Shown here: in pieces, positions 42,414-52,607 of the stretch
Position numbering within the stretch: position 1 is the first letter of the stretch
Layout of the letters: every line of letters begins with the position of its first letter
Origin: Roseicyclus amphidinii
GTDB lineage: Bacteria; Pseudomonadota; Alphaproteobacteria; Rhodobacterales; Rhodobacteraceae
Assembly: GCF_030163755.1 (NCBI RefSeq)
Contig: NZ_JASJOE010000007.1
Location: 34,482 to 98,481, forward strand
Direction of reading: 5' to 3'
DNA length: 64,000 nucleotides
Made by a program: the position numbers and the translations under genes
The notes under the pieces: generated by a model
Databases searched by the model: none
What the model was told of the DNA's origin: nothing
Seen by the model: the letters and a program-made list of their open reading frames with translations, nothing else

Positions 42414-43475
42414 ATGGCCCACCGTTTCACCGTTCTTTCCGCTCTCCGCGCCGCAGGCTTCGACGCGATCCTCGACGTGCGCAGCCCGTCGGAGTTCGCC
42501 GAGGATCACCTGCCTGGCGCGGTCTCCATGCCCGTCCTGTCGGATGCCGAGCGCGCCGAGGTCGGCACGATCTACGTGCAGGACAGCCCCTTTCGGGCGC
42601 GCAAGATCGGCGCGGCGCTGGTCGCGCGCAACGCCGCGCGGCACATCGAGGAACGGCTGATGGGCGAGGGCGGCGGCTGGCGGCCGCTGGTCTATTGCTG
42701 GCGCGGCGGGCAACGGTCGGGGTCTTTCACCTCGATCCTGCAACAGATCGGCTGGCGGGCCGAGGTGCTGGACGGCGGCTACCGGACGTGGCGGCGGCAT
42801 GTCGTGGCCCGGCTTTACGATGCGGAACTGCCGTGTCGCGTGATCCGGCTGGACGGGTTCACCGGGACGGCGAAAACGGATGTCCTGAAGCGCGTGGGGG
42901 CGCTGGGGGGGCAGGTGCTGGACCTCGAGGGGCTGGCGCGGCATCGCGGCTCGATCCTTGGCGACATCGACGGGGCGCAGCCCGCGCAGAAGGGCTTCGA
43001 GAGTGCGCTGGTCGCGGCGCTGGAAGGGCTGGACCCCGCCCGCCCCCTGCTGGTCGAGGCGGAATCGGCGCGCATCGGCGCGCTGCGGCTTCCGCCTGCG
43101 CTTTGGGTGGCGATGCGGGACGCGCCCCGCATCGTGCTGGAGGCCGCGCCCGAGGCGCGCGCGCGGTATCTTGCGCGGCAGTATGCCGGGCTTGTCGCGG
43201 ACCGGGGCGGGCTGACGCGCCGCCTGAACGGGCTGCGCGCGCTCGCGGGGCACGCCACGGTGGACGGCTGGCTCGGCCTGCTGGAGGCCGGCGAGACCGA
43301 GGCGCTGGCCCGCGGCCTGATCGAGGCGCATTACGACCCGGCCTATGGCCGGTTGCGCCGAGAGGATGGCAGCCCGGTCATCGCCCGCCTCGAGGCGGGC
43401 GCGTTGGACGTGGCCTCCATCGAGGCCACGGCACGTGCGGTGCTGGCGCTGCCGGATTTTGCAAAATCCGGTTGA
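42414..43475 (+). CDS. selU: tRNA 2-selenouridine(34) synthase
   Basis: A 353-residue enzyme (MnmH/YbbB) that replaces sulfur by selenium at the wobble uridine of tRNA-Lys, -Glu and -Gln, using selenophosphate. The N-terminal rhodanese domain has the active cysteine in YCWRGGQRSGS; the C-terminal half has a P-loop, GFTGTAKTD, in which Ala replaces the usual Gly before Lys. The need for selenophosphate implies a selD gene elsewhere. The 3' end of the gene is part of a perfect palindrome (43452-43471), which codes for the final DFAKSG residues. Confidence 0.92.
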   Translation: MAHRFTVLSALRAAGFDAILDVRSPSEFAEDHLPGAVSMPVLSDAERAEVGTIYVQDSPFRARKIGAALVARNAARHIEERLMGEGGGWRPLVYCWRGGQRSGSFTSILQQIGWRAEVLDGGYRTWRRHVVARLYDAELPCRVIRLDGFTGTAKTDVLKRVGALGGQVLDLEGLARHRGSILGDIDGAQPAQKGFESALVAALEGLDPARPLLVEAESARIGALRLPPALWVAMRDAPRIVLEAAPEARARYLARQYAGLVADRGGLTRRLNGLRALAGHATVDGWLGLLEAGETEALARGLIEAHYDPAYGRLRREDGSPVIARLEAGALDVASIEATARAVLALPDFAKSG

Positions 43476-43559
43476 GAGCCTTGCAAGGCTCTCACGAGGC
43501 CGCGTCGCGGCCCGGAGGTCCTTGCAAGGACCTCCGCGAAAGCCTTGAAAGGCTTTCGC
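43452..43559. repeat. Cluster of five tandem palindromes between selU and valS
   Basis: Units follow almost without gaps: 43452-43471 (CCGGATTTTGCAAAATCCGG), 43473-43494 (22 bp, arm TGAGAGCCTTG), 43499-43511 (GCCGCG-T-CGCGGC), 43513-43536 (24 bp, arm CGGAGGTCCTTG) and 43536-43559 (11-bp arms GCGAAAGCCTT around GA). Three of them are perfect palindromes centred on TGCA. The first overlaps the last codons of selU. There is no T tract. Function unknown. Confidence 0.85.
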
Positions 43560-43630
43560 CCGCCCCCCTTTCCCTTGGGCGGCGCATTCGGTAACTGACA
43601 CCCGGACCCTGAGACGAGAGGCGCAGACCC

Positions 43631-46600
43631 ATGGACAAGAGCTTTGACGCCGCCGCCGCCGAGGCGCGCATCTATGCCGACTGGGAAGCGAAAGGTTGCT
43701 TCAAGGCGGGCGCGAGCGCCGCGCCGGGGGCCGAGCCCTATGCCATCATGATCCCGCCGCCGAACGTGACCGGGGTGCTGCACGTCGGCCATGCCTTCAA
43801 CAACACGCTGCAGGACGTGCTGGTCCGCTGGCACCGGATGCGCGGCTTCGACACGCTGTGGCAACCGGGCACCGATCACGCGGGGATCGCCACGCAGATG
43901 GTCGTCGAGCGGGAACTGGCCAAGGAAGGCAAGTCGCGCCGCGACATGACACGGGAGGAATTCCTGTCCCACGTCTGGGCGTGGAAGCAGAAATCGGGCG
44001 GCACGATCCGCCAGCAGCTCAAGCGCCTCGGCGCGTCCTGCGACTGGTCGCGCGAGGCCTTTACCATGTCGGGCGCCGAGGGCGCGCCCGCGGGCGAAGA
44101 GGGCAACTTCCACGACGCCGTGATCAAGGTCTTCGTGGACATGTACGAGAAGGGCTACATCTACCGCGGCAAGCGGCTGGTGAACTGGGACCCGCATTTC
44201 GAGACGGCGATCAGCGATCTCGAGGTCGAGAACATCGATACCGCGGGCCACATGTGGCATTTCAAGTATCCGCTCGCCGGTGGCCAGACCTATGAGTATG
44301 TCGAGAAGGATGAAGACGGGAATGTGACCCTGCGCGAGACGCGGGATTACATCTCGATCGCCACCACCCGCCCCGAGACCATGCTGGGCGACGGCGCGGT
44401 CGCGGTGCATCCCTCGGATGAGCGGTATGCGCCCATCGTCGGCCTGCTCTGCGAAATCCCGGTGGGGCCGAAGGAGCATCGCCGCCTTATCCCGATCATC
44501 ACCGACGACTACCCCGATCCCGATTTCGGCTCGGGCGCGGTCAAGATCACCGGGGCGCATGACTTCAACGACTACGGTGTCGCCAAGCGTGGCGGCATCC
44601 CCTGCTACCGGCTGATGGACACCCGCGCGCATCTGCGCGACGACGGCGCGCCCTATGCCGAGGCCGCCGCGGTGGCGCAGGCTGTCGCCAATGGCGACCG
44701 GACCCTGACCGAGACCGAGGCCGATGCGCTGAACCTTGTTCCCGACCATCTGCGCGGGCTCGACCGGTTCGAGGCGCGGAGCCGTGTCGTCGAGGAGATC
44801 ACCGCCGAGGGGCTGGCCGTGATGACCCGCGCGGAAGATCCGCGGTTGGGCAAACCCGCCGTGAAACCGGGCGAAGAGGGCGCGGATGCGCTGGTTCCCT
44901 TGGTCGAGGCCAAGACGATCACCCAGCCCTATGGCGACCGCTCCAAGGTCGTGATCGAGCCGATGCTGACCGACCAGTGGTTCGTCGACACCGCCAAGAT
45001 CGTCGGCCCCGCGCTCGATGCCGTGCGCGACGGGCGCACCCGGATCATGCCGGAACAGCACCGCAAGGTGTATTTCCACTGGCTCGAGAACATCGAGCCC
45101 TGGACGATCTCGCGCCAGCTGTGGTGGGGGCACCAGATCCCGGTGTGGTACGGGTTCGACCTGGGCGCGCATGGGTTCAAGGATGACGAAGGCGACGGCG
45201 CGCTCGACATGGTCGAGATGGGTCGCCTGCTGAACGCTCAGACCCTGCTGAAGGGCGACGAGCGCCACCATTGCGCCGCCGATTTCGCGGGCGTTGCCGG
45301 CCAGTTCGCCGATGTGCTGGCGGGGCTGCCCACGCCGCTGAACCACGCCAATGTCACCGAGGTCGCCGACCGCGAAGCGGCCGCGCATGCGCTGGCCGAG
45401 AGCCTTGCCGCCTACGAGATGAGCGGCGATCCGACCAGGCTGATCTACCCGGTCTGGCGCGACCCCGACGTCCTCGATACCTGGTTCTCCTCGGGCCTTT
45501 GGCCCATCGGGACACTTGGCTGGCCCGAGGACACGCCGGAGCTGAAGCGGTATTTCCCGACCTCGACCCTTGTCTCGGGCTTCGACATCATCTTCTTCTG
45601 GGTCGCCCGGATGATGATGATGCAGCTCGCCGTCGTGGGCGACGTGCCCTTCCGCGATGTCTATGTCCACGCCCTCGTCCGCGACGAGAAGGGGCGGAAG
45701 ATGTCGAAGTCCATCGGCAACGTGCTCGACCCGCTGGAGCTGATCGAGGAATTCGGCGCGGATGCGCTGCGCTTCACCTTGACCAGCATGGCCGCGATGG
45801 GCCGTGACCTGAAGCTGTCGAAGGACCGCATCGCGGGCTATCGCAACTTCGGCACGAAGCTGTGGAATGCCGCGCGCTTCGCCGAGATGAACGATTGCAA
45901 GCCGGTCGCGGGGTTCGATCCCGCCTCGGTCAGCCAGACCGTCAACAAGTGGATTGTGGGCGAGACCGCCCGCGCCCGCATGGCGCATGACGAGGCGCTG
46001 TCGGCCTACCGCTTCAACGATGCGGCGAACGGGCTTTACGCCTTCGTCTGGGGCAAGGTCTGCGACTGGTACCTGGAGTTCGCCAAGCCGCTCTTCGCCT
46101 CGGGCGACGAGGCCGTGATCGCGGAAACCCGCGCGACGATGGCCTGGGTCATCGACCAATGCCTGATCCTGTTGCACCCCACCATGCCCTTCATCACCGA
46201 AGAGCTGTGGGGCGAGATCGCGCCGCGCGACACCATGCTGGTCCATGCCGACTGGCCGACCTACGGCGACGAGTTGATCGACGCCGAGGCTGACCGCGAG
46301 ATGGGCTGGGTTATCGCCCTGATCGAAGAGGTCCGCTCGGTCCGTCAGCAGATGCATGTGCCCGCGGGGCTCAAGGTGCATCTGATGCAGGTGGAGCTGG
46401 ACGAGAAGGGGCAGGCGGCCTTTGACCGCAACGCCGCGATGATCGAGCGGCTGGCGCGGCTCTCCGAGGTCACGCGCGTGGACGAGATGCCCAAGGGGGC
46501 TGTCACCGTTGCCGTCGAAGGCGCGGTCTTCGGCCTGCCCATCGCGGAGCTGATCGACGTGGCCGAGGAGAAGGCGCGGCTCGAGAAGGTGCTGGAGAAG

Positions 46601-46765
46601 CTCGGCAAGGAGCTGGGCGGGCTGCGCGGACGGCTGAAGAACCCCAAGTTCGTCGAAAGCGCGCCCGAGGAGGTCGTGGAGGAAACCCGCGAGAACCTTG
46701 CCGCGCGAGAAGAGGAAGAGGGCAAGATCCGGGCAGCACTGGAGCGGTTGGCGGCGATCGGCTAG
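43631..46765 (+). CDS. valS: Valyl-tRNA synthetase
   Basis: A 1044-residue class I synthetase charging tRNA-Val. The HIGH box is HVGH at residues 51-54 ([18 protein letters not shown]) and the KMSKS box lies at 690-694 ([14 protein letters not shown]). The editing domain in the middle has [17 protein letters not shown]. The last 65 residues form the coiled-coil arm ([19 protein letters not shown]...ERLAAIG) that contacts tRNA. The start at 43631 follows GAGAGGCG; it is separated from selU by the palindrome cluster and probably has its own promoter. Confidence 0.97.
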   Translation: MDKSFDAAAAEARIYADWEAKGCFKAGASAAPGAEPYAIMIPPPNVTGVLHVGHAFNNTLQDVLVRWHRMRGFDTLWQPGTDHAGIATQMVVERELAKEGKSRRDMTREEFLSHVWAWKQKSGGTIRQQLKRLGASCDWSREAFTMSGAEGAPAGEEGNFHDAVIKVFVDMYEKGYIYRGKRLVNWDPHFETAISDLEVENIDTAGHMWHFKYPLAGGQTYEYVEKDEDGNVTLRETRDYISIATTRPETMLGDGAVAVHPSDERYAPIVGLLCEIPVGPKEHRRLIPIITDDYPDPDFGSGAVKITGAHDFNDYGVAKRGGIPCYRLMDTRAHLRDDGAPYAEAAAVAQAVANGDRTLTETEADALNLVPDHLRGLDRFEARSRVVEEITAEGLAVMTRAEDPRLGKPAVKPGEEGADALVPLVEAKTITQPYGDRSKVVIEPMLTDQWFVDTAKIVGPALDAVRDGRTRIMPEQHRKVYFHWLENIEPWTISRQLWWGHQIPVWYGFDLGAHGFKDDEGDGALDMVEMGRLLNAQTLLKGDERHHCAADFAGVAGQFADVLAGLPTPLNHANVTEVADREAAAHALAESLAAYEMSGDPTRLIYPVWRDPDVLDTWFSSGLWPIGTLGWPEDTPELKRYFPTSTLVSGFDIIFFWVARMMMMQLAVVGDVPFRDVYVHALVRDEKGRKMSKSIGNVLDPLELIEEFGADALRFTLTSMAAMGRDLKLSKDRIAGYRNFGTKLWNAARFAEMNDCKPVAGFDPASVSQTVNKWIVGETARARMAHDEALSAYRFNDAANGLYAFVWGKVCDWYLEFAKPLFASGDEAVIAETRATMAWVIDQCLILLHPTMPFITEELWGEIAPRDTMLVHADWPTYGDELIDAEADREMGWVIALIEEVRSVRQQMHVPAGLKVHLMQVELDEKGQAAFDRNAAMIERLARLSEVTRVDEMPKGAVTVAVEGAVFGLPIAELIDVAEEKARLEKVLEKLGKELGGLRGRLKNPKFVESAPEEVVEETRENLAAREEEEGKIRAALERLAAIG

Positions 46766-46773
46766 GGGGCTGG

Positions 46774-46838
46774 CGCAAAACTGCAGTTTTGCGGGACGAA
46801 AAACTGCAGTTTTTCGCGCCGGACATCTCGAGATGTCC
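46774..46838. repeat. Cluster of three tandem palindromes after valS
   Basis: CGCAAAACTGCAGTTTTGCG (46774-46793), CGAAAAACTGCAGTTTTTCG (46797-46816) and GGACATCTCGAGATGTCC (46821-46838) are perfect palindromes with 3- and 4-base gaps. They begin 9 bases after the valS stop. The second is identical to the unit at 12567-12586. No T tract is present. Confidence 0.85.
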
Positions 46839-46885
46839 GAACGCCCCCTCTGCCACGGGGCCGGGGGGTGTGCTATGATCGGGCG

Positions 46886-47218
46886 ATGTCGCATTGGTTC
46901 GAACGCCTCGCGGAACGCCGCATGCTCAAGGCCCGGGCCGAGGGGAAACTCTCGGGCCTCGCGGGCGAGGGAAAGCCCTTGCCTCGCCACCTCGAGGCGG
47001 CCTTCGTCGATCCAGGCGAGGCGGTGGGCTACCGCATCATGGCCGAACACGGCGCGCTGCCCGAGGAGGTGCAGCTGCGCAAGGCCCTCGCCGCGGCCAA
47101 GGCGGCCTATGCTGTGGCCGAGGGGGATGAGGCCAGGCGCGCGGCCATGGCCGGGATCGCCGAGGTGCAGATGAAGCTCTCCATCGCCGAGGAGGCCCGG
47201 CGCAAGTTCATGCGGTAA
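46886..47218 (+). CDS. DUF1992 (DnaJ-homologue subfamily C member 28 conserved domain) protein
   Basis: A 110-residue helical protein. The N-terminal WFERLAERRMLKARAEGKLSGLAGEGKPLP is the DUF1992 signature, shared with eukaryotic DNAJC28 but without a J domain. The rest is a basic, Ala-rich helix (AEEARRKFMR end). Function unknown. It follows valS after the palindrome cluster; start at 46886 preferred over an upstream GTG. Confidence 0.85.
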   Translation: MSHWFERLAERRMLKARAEGKLSGLAGEGKPLPRHLEAAFVDPGEAVGYRIMAEHGALPEEVQLRKALAAAKAAYAVAEGDEARRAAMAGIAEVQMKLSIAEEARRKFMR

Positions 47219-47292
47219 ACCCGCCATTGTCGGACCGGGACAGGCGATGGCACCCTTGCGGGCAGTCCAGCTCGAGCACGGGAGATGATGCG

Positions 47293-47655
47293 ATGCGCCT
47301 GTTTGCCCTTTCCGCCTTCGCCGCCGCGGCCCTTGCCTCTGCGGCATTTACAGCTCCGGCCCATGCCACCGCCGATGGCCCCGACGCATGGCGCGTCACT
47401 GGGGTGTCCGCCTCGGACGTGCTGAACGTGCGCGTAGGCCCCGGCACCGGGTATTTCGTGATCTCGGCTCTGCCGCACAACGCGCGGGGGCTGCAATTGG
47501 GCACCTGCGTGCCGACGGTCACGCGCGAGCAGTATTTCGCGTTGAGCGAGGCGGCGCAGCAGCGGTTGAACGGCTATTCCGCCTGGTGCGTGGTGATCTA
47601 CGAGGGGCAGCAGCTGGGCTGGGTCAACCGCCGCTTCCTGACCGAGGACGGCTAG
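47293..47655 (+). CDS. Exported SH3-domain protein
   Basis: A 120-residue protein with a signal peptide (MRLFALSAFAAAALASAAFTAPAHA) and a bacterial SH3-type domain (WRVTGVSASDVLNVRVGPGTGYFVISALPHNARGL, then GQQLGWVNRRFL). Such domains bind cell-wall or protein ligands in the periplasm. Two cysteines (GTCVP, WCVVI) may form a disulfide. GGAG precedes the ATG. It ends 15 bp before the convergent trpA. Confidence 0.82.
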   Translation: MRLFALSAFAAAALASAAFTAPAHATADGPDAWRVTGVSASDVLNVRVGPGTGYFVISALPHNARGLQLGTCVPTVTREQYFALSEAAQQRLNGYSAWCVVIYEGQQLGWVNRRFLTEDG

Positions 47656-47670
47656 ACCCGACCACCCCGC

Positions 47671-48462
47671 TCAGGCGCGATGTGCCCCGTCGGCCAGCCC
47701 TTTGACGAAGGCGGCAACGTCATCGACCGATTTGCCCGCCGCGATCTCGGAGACGATGGCCGAGCCGACGACGCAACCATCCGCGATGGCGGCGATGCTT
47801 TCGGCGGCACCGGGGGTCTTGATGCCGAAGCCCACGATCACCGGCAGGTCGGTCTGCGACTTGATCCGCGCGACCTCGGGGGCGACCTGCGCCGCGTCGG
47901 CCTCGGCGGCACCCGTGATGCCGGTGATCGAGACGTAGTAGACGAAACCGCTGGTGTTCTGCAGCACCTTGGGCAGGCGCTTGTCATCGGTGGTGGGGGT
48001 CGCCAGCCGGATGAAGTTCAGCCCCGCCTTCTGCGCCGGGATGCACAGCTCGTCATCCTCTTCGGGAGGCAGGTCCACGACGATCAGACCGTCGATCCCG
48101 GCCTCGAGCGCCTGGGCAAGGAAGGTGTCGACGCCGCGCGAATAGATCGGGTTGTAATAGCCCATCATCACGATGGGCGTGGTCTGGTCGTCCTTGCGCA
48201 GCTCGCGCGCGATCTGGAGCGTCAGGTCCAGCGTCTGCCCGCCCTCGAGCGCGCGCTGGCCGGCCAGCTGGATCGTCGGGCCGTCGGCCATCGGGTCGGT
48301 GAAGGGCATCCCCAGCTCAATGATGTCGACGCCCGCGCCCGGCAGCGCCTTCACCACGGCAAGCGAAGTCTCGTAATCCGGGTCGCCCGCCATGACATAG
48401 GCCACGAAGGCCTTTTTCCCCTCGGCCTTCAGCCGTGCGAAGGTGTCGTCGATACGAGTCAT
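47671..48462 (-). CDS. trpA: Tryptophan synthase alpha subunit
   Basis: A 263-residue TIM barrel that splits indole-3-glycerol phosphate to indole and glyceraldehyde 3-phosphate. The catalytic residues are in their standard positions: Glu49 (IIELGMPF) and Asp60 ([10 protein letters not shown]). [13 protein letters not shown] and [10 protein letters not shown] are family motifs. The partner trpB is not adjacent, so the two genes are separated here; upstream on the same strand is a VOC protein after about 70 bp. Confidence 0.96.
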   Translation of the reverse strand: MTRIDDTFARLKAEGKKAFVAYVMAGDPDYETSLAVVKALPGAGVDIIELGMPFTDPMADGPTIQLAGQRALEGGQTLDLTLQIARELRKDDQTTPIVMMGYYNPIYSRGVDTFLAQALEAGIDGLIVVDLPPEEDDELCIPAQKAGLNFIRLATPTTDDKRLPKVLQNTSGFVYYVSITGITGAAEADAAQVAPEVARIKSQTDLPVIVGFGIKTPGAAESIAAIADGCVVGSAIVSEIAAGKSVDDVAAFVKGLADGAHRA

Positions 48463-48531
48463 GTCTGGTCCCTGTCCCTCGGTCCGCACGGGTTTGCGGG
48501 AAAGGGGCGGGGAAATCAATGGGGCGCGGGG

Positions 48532-48951
48532 CTACGCGACCCCCTCTTCGACCGAAACCATCCAGCGCACTCCGAACCGGTCGCGCACCGTGCCGAAGGC
48601 GGGGGTCCAGAAGGTTGCCGCCATCGGCATTCCGACCTCGCCGTCGGCCGCGAAGGCATCGAAGACGCGGAGCGCCTCGGCGACGCTATCCAGCCCGAGG
48701 TGGATCGAAACCCCCGCCATCGGCGCGGTGTCGTCGGGGCCCGAGTCCGATGCCATGATGTTGAGGTCGCCCGTCACCAGCGCCACGTTCATCACAGCGT
48801 CTTCCGGCATGCCGGACATCGCGGCCTGGTCGGCCTCGGGCATGTCGGCGAGCGTCATGAAGTGGGGCGGGTCGGCCCCCAGCACCTCGGCATACCAGGT
48901 GATCGCCTCGCGGCAGGTTCCGGGAAAGAAAAGATAGGGGATGACTCGCAT
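48532..48951 (-). CDS. VOC-family (PhnB-like) protein
   Basis: A 139-residue single VOC domain of the PhnB/glyoxalase-like group: [29 protein letters not shown], later [14 protein letters not shown] and [18 protein letters not shown]. These bind a small ligand or metal ion and have varied reactions. Start at 48951 gives the usual length. It is divergent from ychF by 101 bp and may be co-transcribed with trpA. Confidence 0.82.
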   Translation of the reverse strand: MRVIPYLFFPGTCREAITWYAEVLGADPPHFMTLADMPEADQAAMSGMPEDAVMNVALVTGDLNIMASDSGPDDTAPMAGVSIHLGLDSVAEALRVFDAFAADGEVGMPMAATFWTPAFGTVRDRFGVRWMVSVEEGVA

Positions 48952-49052
48952 GAGTTTCCTCCCGTTGCACGGCCCCATGCATATCACGGCAGGTTGCCCC
49001 CCGTCCACGCCCGCCGTAAAGGGGGGCGAATTCCCTTCGGACGGAGTGGGCA

Positions 49053-50150
49053 ATGGGTTTCAAGGTCGGGATCGTGGGGCTGCCGAACGTGGGCAAGTCC
49101 ACCTTGTTCAACGCGCTGACGCGGACGGCGGCGGCGCAGGCCGCCAATTTCCCCTTCTGCACCATCGAGCCCAACGTGGGCGACGTGGCCGTGCCCGACG
49201 CGCGGTTGGACAAGCTCGCGGGCATCGCCAGGTCGAAACAGGTGATCCCGGCGCGGATGACCTTCGTCGACATCGCGGGCCTGGTGAAGGGCGCGTCCAA
49301 GGGCGAGGGCCTCGGCAACCAGTTCCTCGCCAATATCCGCGAGACCGACGCCATCGCCCATGTCCTGCGCTGTTTCGAGGATGGCGACGTGACCCATGTC
49401 GACGGTCGCGTCGATCCCATCGCCGATGCCGAGGTGATCGAGACCGAGCTGATGCTCGCCGATCTCGAATCGATCGAGAAGCGGCTGCAAAATATCGTGC
49501 GCAAGGTGCGCGGCGGCGACAAGGAAGCGGTCCAGCAGGAGCGGTTGCTGAAAGAGGCGCAGGCCATGCTGGAGGAGGGCAAGCCGGCGCGATTGGTCGA
49601 GGTCTCCGACGAGGATGCGAAGGCGTGGAAGATGCTTCAGCTTCTGACCACGAAGCCGATCCTCTACGTCTGCAACGTCGACGAGGGCTCGGCCGCCGAG
49701 GGCAATGCCCACTCCGCCCGCGTGGCCGAGATGGCCGCCGCGCAGGGGGCGGCGCATGTCGTCATCTCCGCCCAGATCGAGGAGGAGATCGCCCAGCTCG
49801 ACGCCGAGGAAGCCGCGATGTTCCTCGAGGAGATGGGGCTGGAGGAAGCGGGTCTCGACCGGCTGATCCGTGCGGGCTACGGGTTGCTGGGATTGCAGAC
49901 CTATTTCACCGTCGGCCCGAAGGAGGCCCGCGCCTGGACCATCCGCCGCGGCACGCTCGCGCCGCAGGCGGCGGGCGTCATCCACGGCGATTTCGAGCGG
50001 GGCTTCATCAGGGCCGAGACCATCGGCTACGAGGATTACGTGTCGCTGGGTGGCGAGACCGGTGCCAAGGACGCGGGCAAGATGCGCGTCGAGGGCAAGG
50101 GCTACGAGGTCAAGGACGGCGACGTCCTGCATTTCCTGTTCAACGCCTGA
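49053..50150 (+). CDS. ychF: Redox-regulated ATPase YchF
   Basis: A 365-residue P-loop ATPase of the Obg-related TRAFAC class that binds ribosomes. GLPNVGKST (residues 9-17) is the Walker A motif; [15 protein letters not shown] and the [36 protein letters not shown] stretch are conserved. The C-terminal TGS-like domain ends with [13 protein letters not shown] sequence. The next feature is the tRNA-Ser gene. Confidence 0.96.
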   Translation: MGFKVGIVGLPNVGKSTLFNALTRTAAAQAANFPFCTIEPNVGDVAVPDARLDKLAGIARSKQVIPARMTFVDIAGLVKGASKGEGLGNQFLANIRETDAIAHVLRCFEDGDVTHVDGRVDPIADAEVIETELMLADLESIEKRLQNIVRKVRGGDKEAVQQERLLKEAQAMLEEGKPARLVEVSDEDAKAWKMLQLLTTKPILYVCNVDEGSAAEGNAHSARVAEMAAAQGAAHVVISAQIEEEIAQLDAEEAAMFLEEMGLEEAGLDRLIRAGYGLLGLQTYFTVGPKEARAWTIRRGTLAPQAAGVIHGDFERGFIRAETIGYEDYVSLGGETGAKDAGKMRVEGKGYEVKDGDVLHFLFNA

Positions 50151-50201
50151 GCACGCGTTTCGGGCTTGTCCCCGCTGGTCAGGGCCATTAGACGGGTCGG
50201 C

Positions 50202-50291
50202 GGAGACGTGGCCGAGTGGTCGAAGGCGCTCCCCTGCTAAGGGAGTAGGCGGGAAACCGTCTCGAGGGTTCGAATCCCTTCGTCTCCGCCA
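50202..50291 (+). tRNA. serX: tRNA-Ser (anticodon GCU)
   Basis: A 90-base type II tRNA with a perfect 7-bp acceptor stem, GGAGACG (50202-50208) with CGTCTCC (50281-50287), discriminator G and encoded CCA. The anticodon loop reads CTGCTAA, giving GCU for serine codons AGC and AGU. A long variable arm (GTAGGCGGGAAACCGTC region) precedes the TTCGAATC T-loop. The symbol is a placeholder because several serine tRNA genes exist. Confidence 0.95.
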
Positions 50292-50907
50292 TCAAACATT
50301 GAGCCTTGTCACCGTGACGTTGCCTGCGAGGTCCGGCGGCATGTCGCCCTGCCTTGGCGACCGACAGGTCGGGACGCGGGGCACGCGCGACCTGCGGCGT
50401 CGTGTGGTTCATGCATGCGCGGTGTGGCCCGCTCGATGTCTTGGCGGTCCCAACCCTTGTGCCGGAAACCTCCTCGGAGGAGAGATCAAGCCGGGGCTTG
50501 GCGCACAGCACATTATGGCGGGCTGCACAGGCCGTGATATCGCGCCCGGCCACAGTCGCAGGCTTCCGGTCGGATCGAGCGATGGTGAGCCTGTCTTGTT
50601 GTCCTCGGCGGTCCGGCTGCGTGAGCGGCCTCCGGCCGTGCAGGGCCAAGCGCGGTCTGTCGCTCGGGACCGGCCCGAACGATTCGGTCGTGATGCCACC
50701 GGGGCGGGCTTTCTCACGCGATCCCTCAGCGATGCCGGGCCTGTGCGAGGCGCGACGCCCCGTCAAACTGACATGGTGGCGCGATACGGTTCCTCTTTCC
50801 CCCTGAATGATGCCGGGGCCGCTGCGCTCTTGACCCCCCGTGCCCCGAACGCCTTCCGCGCGTGGCATCCAACCGCCCGCCGGACGGCGCACTCCGTTCG
50901 CATCGTC
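50292..50907. other. 616-bp region without a supported gene after tRNA-Ser
   Basis: Several overlapping open frames exist on both strands but none has a start site, domain or codon usage I can support. One antisense frame reads MAETKGFEPSRRFPAY, the common false protein read across a serine tRNA. Direct repeats of the tRNA 3' end were not found nearby. It might be decayed mobile DNA next to the tRNA, or simply the downstream flank of the rhamnose genes; I see no signal that decides. Confidence 0.5.
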
Positions 50908-52290
50908 CTACCTCGCCGCGACGTGCCTTTGCCACGCGCGGGCATAGGACGACAGCAGGCCGCGCGTTTCCGGGTCGGGGGCGGGAAGGGTCGGGATGTC
51001 TTGATCCCCGGGGGCATCCGCTGTGGCGAGCAAGGCCGCCCCCTGGCTGGTTCCCGTCGCGCTGGTCATGGCGCGCACGGGCGATGCGGTGGCTTCTGCG
51101 AGCATCCACAGATACGGCCGGTTGCGGGCAAAGGGCCCTTCTACCACGATGATCCCCTGGTGGCCGATAAGCTCGAGGCAACGGGCTGTCACGAGGGCAA
51201 GGTAAAAGCCTACGGCCGCCGACCGTTGTCCCGAACCCTGCGCAGGTTCCGGACCGGACCAAGCTGCCTTGGCACCGGCATAGGGGCCGGTCTCGGGCAC
51301 AAGTGCGGGGAACAGCATGATGCGCCCGGTCAGCACCTCGCGGATCTGCGCCGCGTCGGGCTCGGTTCGCGCCGCGCCGAGCGCAAGGTCGTGTTCCCGC
51401 CCTCCCATGAAGCGCGCCGATGCAACGGCTTGTCCCAAGGCATTCACATTGACCAACGTATCCCGCTCCGGGTCGAGAGTGACCGGCGCGCCGCCGACCG
51501 CCATGGCAATGACCCAGGTGCCTGTCGAGACCACGCTGAACGGCGCGTGCAGCGTCATGAGATGCGGCAGCAGAGATGCGTTGGAATCGTGGATGCCGCA
51601 AAAAACGGGCGTGTCCGGGGCAAGGCCGGTCCGCGCGGCAATCTCCGGCAGGATGGTCCCCAGCACGTCGCCGGGTTTCCTTGGCGGGGCGATCCTGTCC
51701 GCGATGCCCAGCGCATCCGGCAGCGTGGAAAACGTGCCGGAAAACGGGTTCCACAGGTCCGTATGGCATCCCAGCGACGTCACGTCCGTTGCAACGACGC
51801 CGGTGAGGCGATGCGCCCAGAACTGCGGATAGGTCACCACGCGCCACACCCGGTCGCGCAGGCCCGGATCCCTGTGGAACTGCCAATGGAGCTGCGCGCC
51901 GAGGTTGAGCCCCATGGCCAGCCGTGGCGATCCGGTCTCGCGGAACGGTGGGCGGATCGCGTCATAGGCATCGCGGACCCGGTCCGGTCCGGCATGCTCG
52001 TAATCGAGGATGGGGGCGGCCAGCGTGCCCTCCTCGGCGATCAGGGCGGCGGCCGCGCCATGGGTGGTCACCGTGATCGCCGAGACACCGTGCCGGGCGT
52101 GAAACCGCCCGAGCCCGTCCAGCAGGAAGCTCCAGTGACCCTCCACGTCGAAATGCGGGTAGGGTGGGCCGGGGACAACTGTGTTCGGCCGGGTGACCAC
52201 CGCGATCTCGGCAAGGTCCGACATGCGGACGAGCGCCAGCTTGGCGTTCGTTTTCCCGATGTCGATGACGGCGATGTGCCCCTGGGTCAT
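50908..52290 (-). CDS. rhaK: Rhamnulokinase-type FGGY carbohydrate kinase
   Basis: A 460-residue FGGY-family kinase that phosphorylates L-rhamnulose. The N-terminal ATP-binding start is [13 protein letters not shown] (residues 7-19), and the C-terminal half has [28 protein letters not shown] and [17 protein letters not shown]. The sequence is of the Rhizobium-type RhaK, more distant from the Escherichia enzyme. It is the last gene of the long rhamnose operon and overlaps rhaU by 4 bp. Confidence 0.85.
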   Translation of the reverse strand: MTQGHIAVIDIGKTNAKLALVRMSDLAEIAVVTRPNTVVPGPPYPHFDVEGHWSFLLDGLGRFHARHGVSAITVTTHGAAAALIAEEGTLAAPILDYEHAGPDRVRDAYDAIRPPFRETGSPRLAMGLNLGAQLHWQFHRDPGLRDRVWRVVTYPQFWAHRLTGVVATDVTSLGCHTDLWNPFSGTFSTLPDALGIADRIAPPRKPGDVLGTILPEIAARTGLAPDTPVFCGIHDSNASLLPHLMTLHAPFSVVSTGTWVIAMAVGGAPVTLDPERDTLVNVNALGQAVASARFMGGREHDLALGAARTEPDAAQIREVLTGRIMLFPALVPETGPYAGAKAAWSGPEPAQGSGQRSAAVGFYLALVTARCLELIGHQGIIVVEGPFARNRPYLWMLAEATASPVRAMTSATGTSQGAALLATADAPGDQDIPTLPAPDPETRGLLSSYARAWQRHVAAR

Positions 52291-52601
52291 GGCATGTGAA
52301 AGACCGTCGAAAGGGGAACCGAGACCGGTTCGTTGTCATCATGGACCTCCATGATGTCGGCCATGTGCGCCCACCATCGCTGCATGATCTCGTGGTTCGG
52401 CAGATCATCCATCCCGTGATCGTCGGTGCGCCACAGCACCCCGAAGAGGGTGTTGGTCTCCGCGTCGAGATGGATCGAATAATCCGACACGCCCGCGTCC
52501 TTCAGAAGGGCCACCAGCTCGGGCCAGATCTCGTCATGGCGGGTCTTGTAGTCCTCGGCGGCGCCGGGATTGAGGCGCATCTTGAACGCATGTTTCTGCA
52601 C
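52287..52601 (-). CDS. rhaU: L-rhamnose mutarotase
   Basis: A 104-residue dimeric ferredoxin-like protein that interconverts the alpha and beta forms of L-rhamnose. The sequence is diagnostic: [51 protein letters not shown] and [10 protein letters not shown]. His22 in the RHDEIWPE stretch is the catalytic residue of the family. It overlaps rhaK by 4 bp and follows rhaQ after 6 bp. Confidence 0.95.
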   Translation of the reverse strand: MQKHAFKMRLNPGAAEDYKTRHDEIWPELVALLKDAGVSDYSIHLDAETNTLFGVLWRTDDHGMDDLPNHEIMQRWWAHMADIMEVHDDNEPVSVPLSTVFHMP

Positions 52602-52607
52602 GGCGGG

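Noticed and set aside
43343..47347. 1334-codon minus-strand frame opposite valS
   Set aside because: Shadow of the valS frame; valS has clear HIGH and KMSKS motifs while the antisense frame has no recognisable domain.
50354..50806. 150-codon plus-strand frame in the gap after tRNA-Ser
   Set aside because: Starts with TTG, has no ribosome site, domain or normal codon usage; treated as non-coding.
50188..50892. Long minus-strand frame covering tRNA-Ser and the following gap
   Set aside because: It contains the GFEPSRRFPAYSLSRGAPSTTRP-like sequence that arises from reading a serine tRNA backwards, a well-known false protein; no start site or domain supports the rest.
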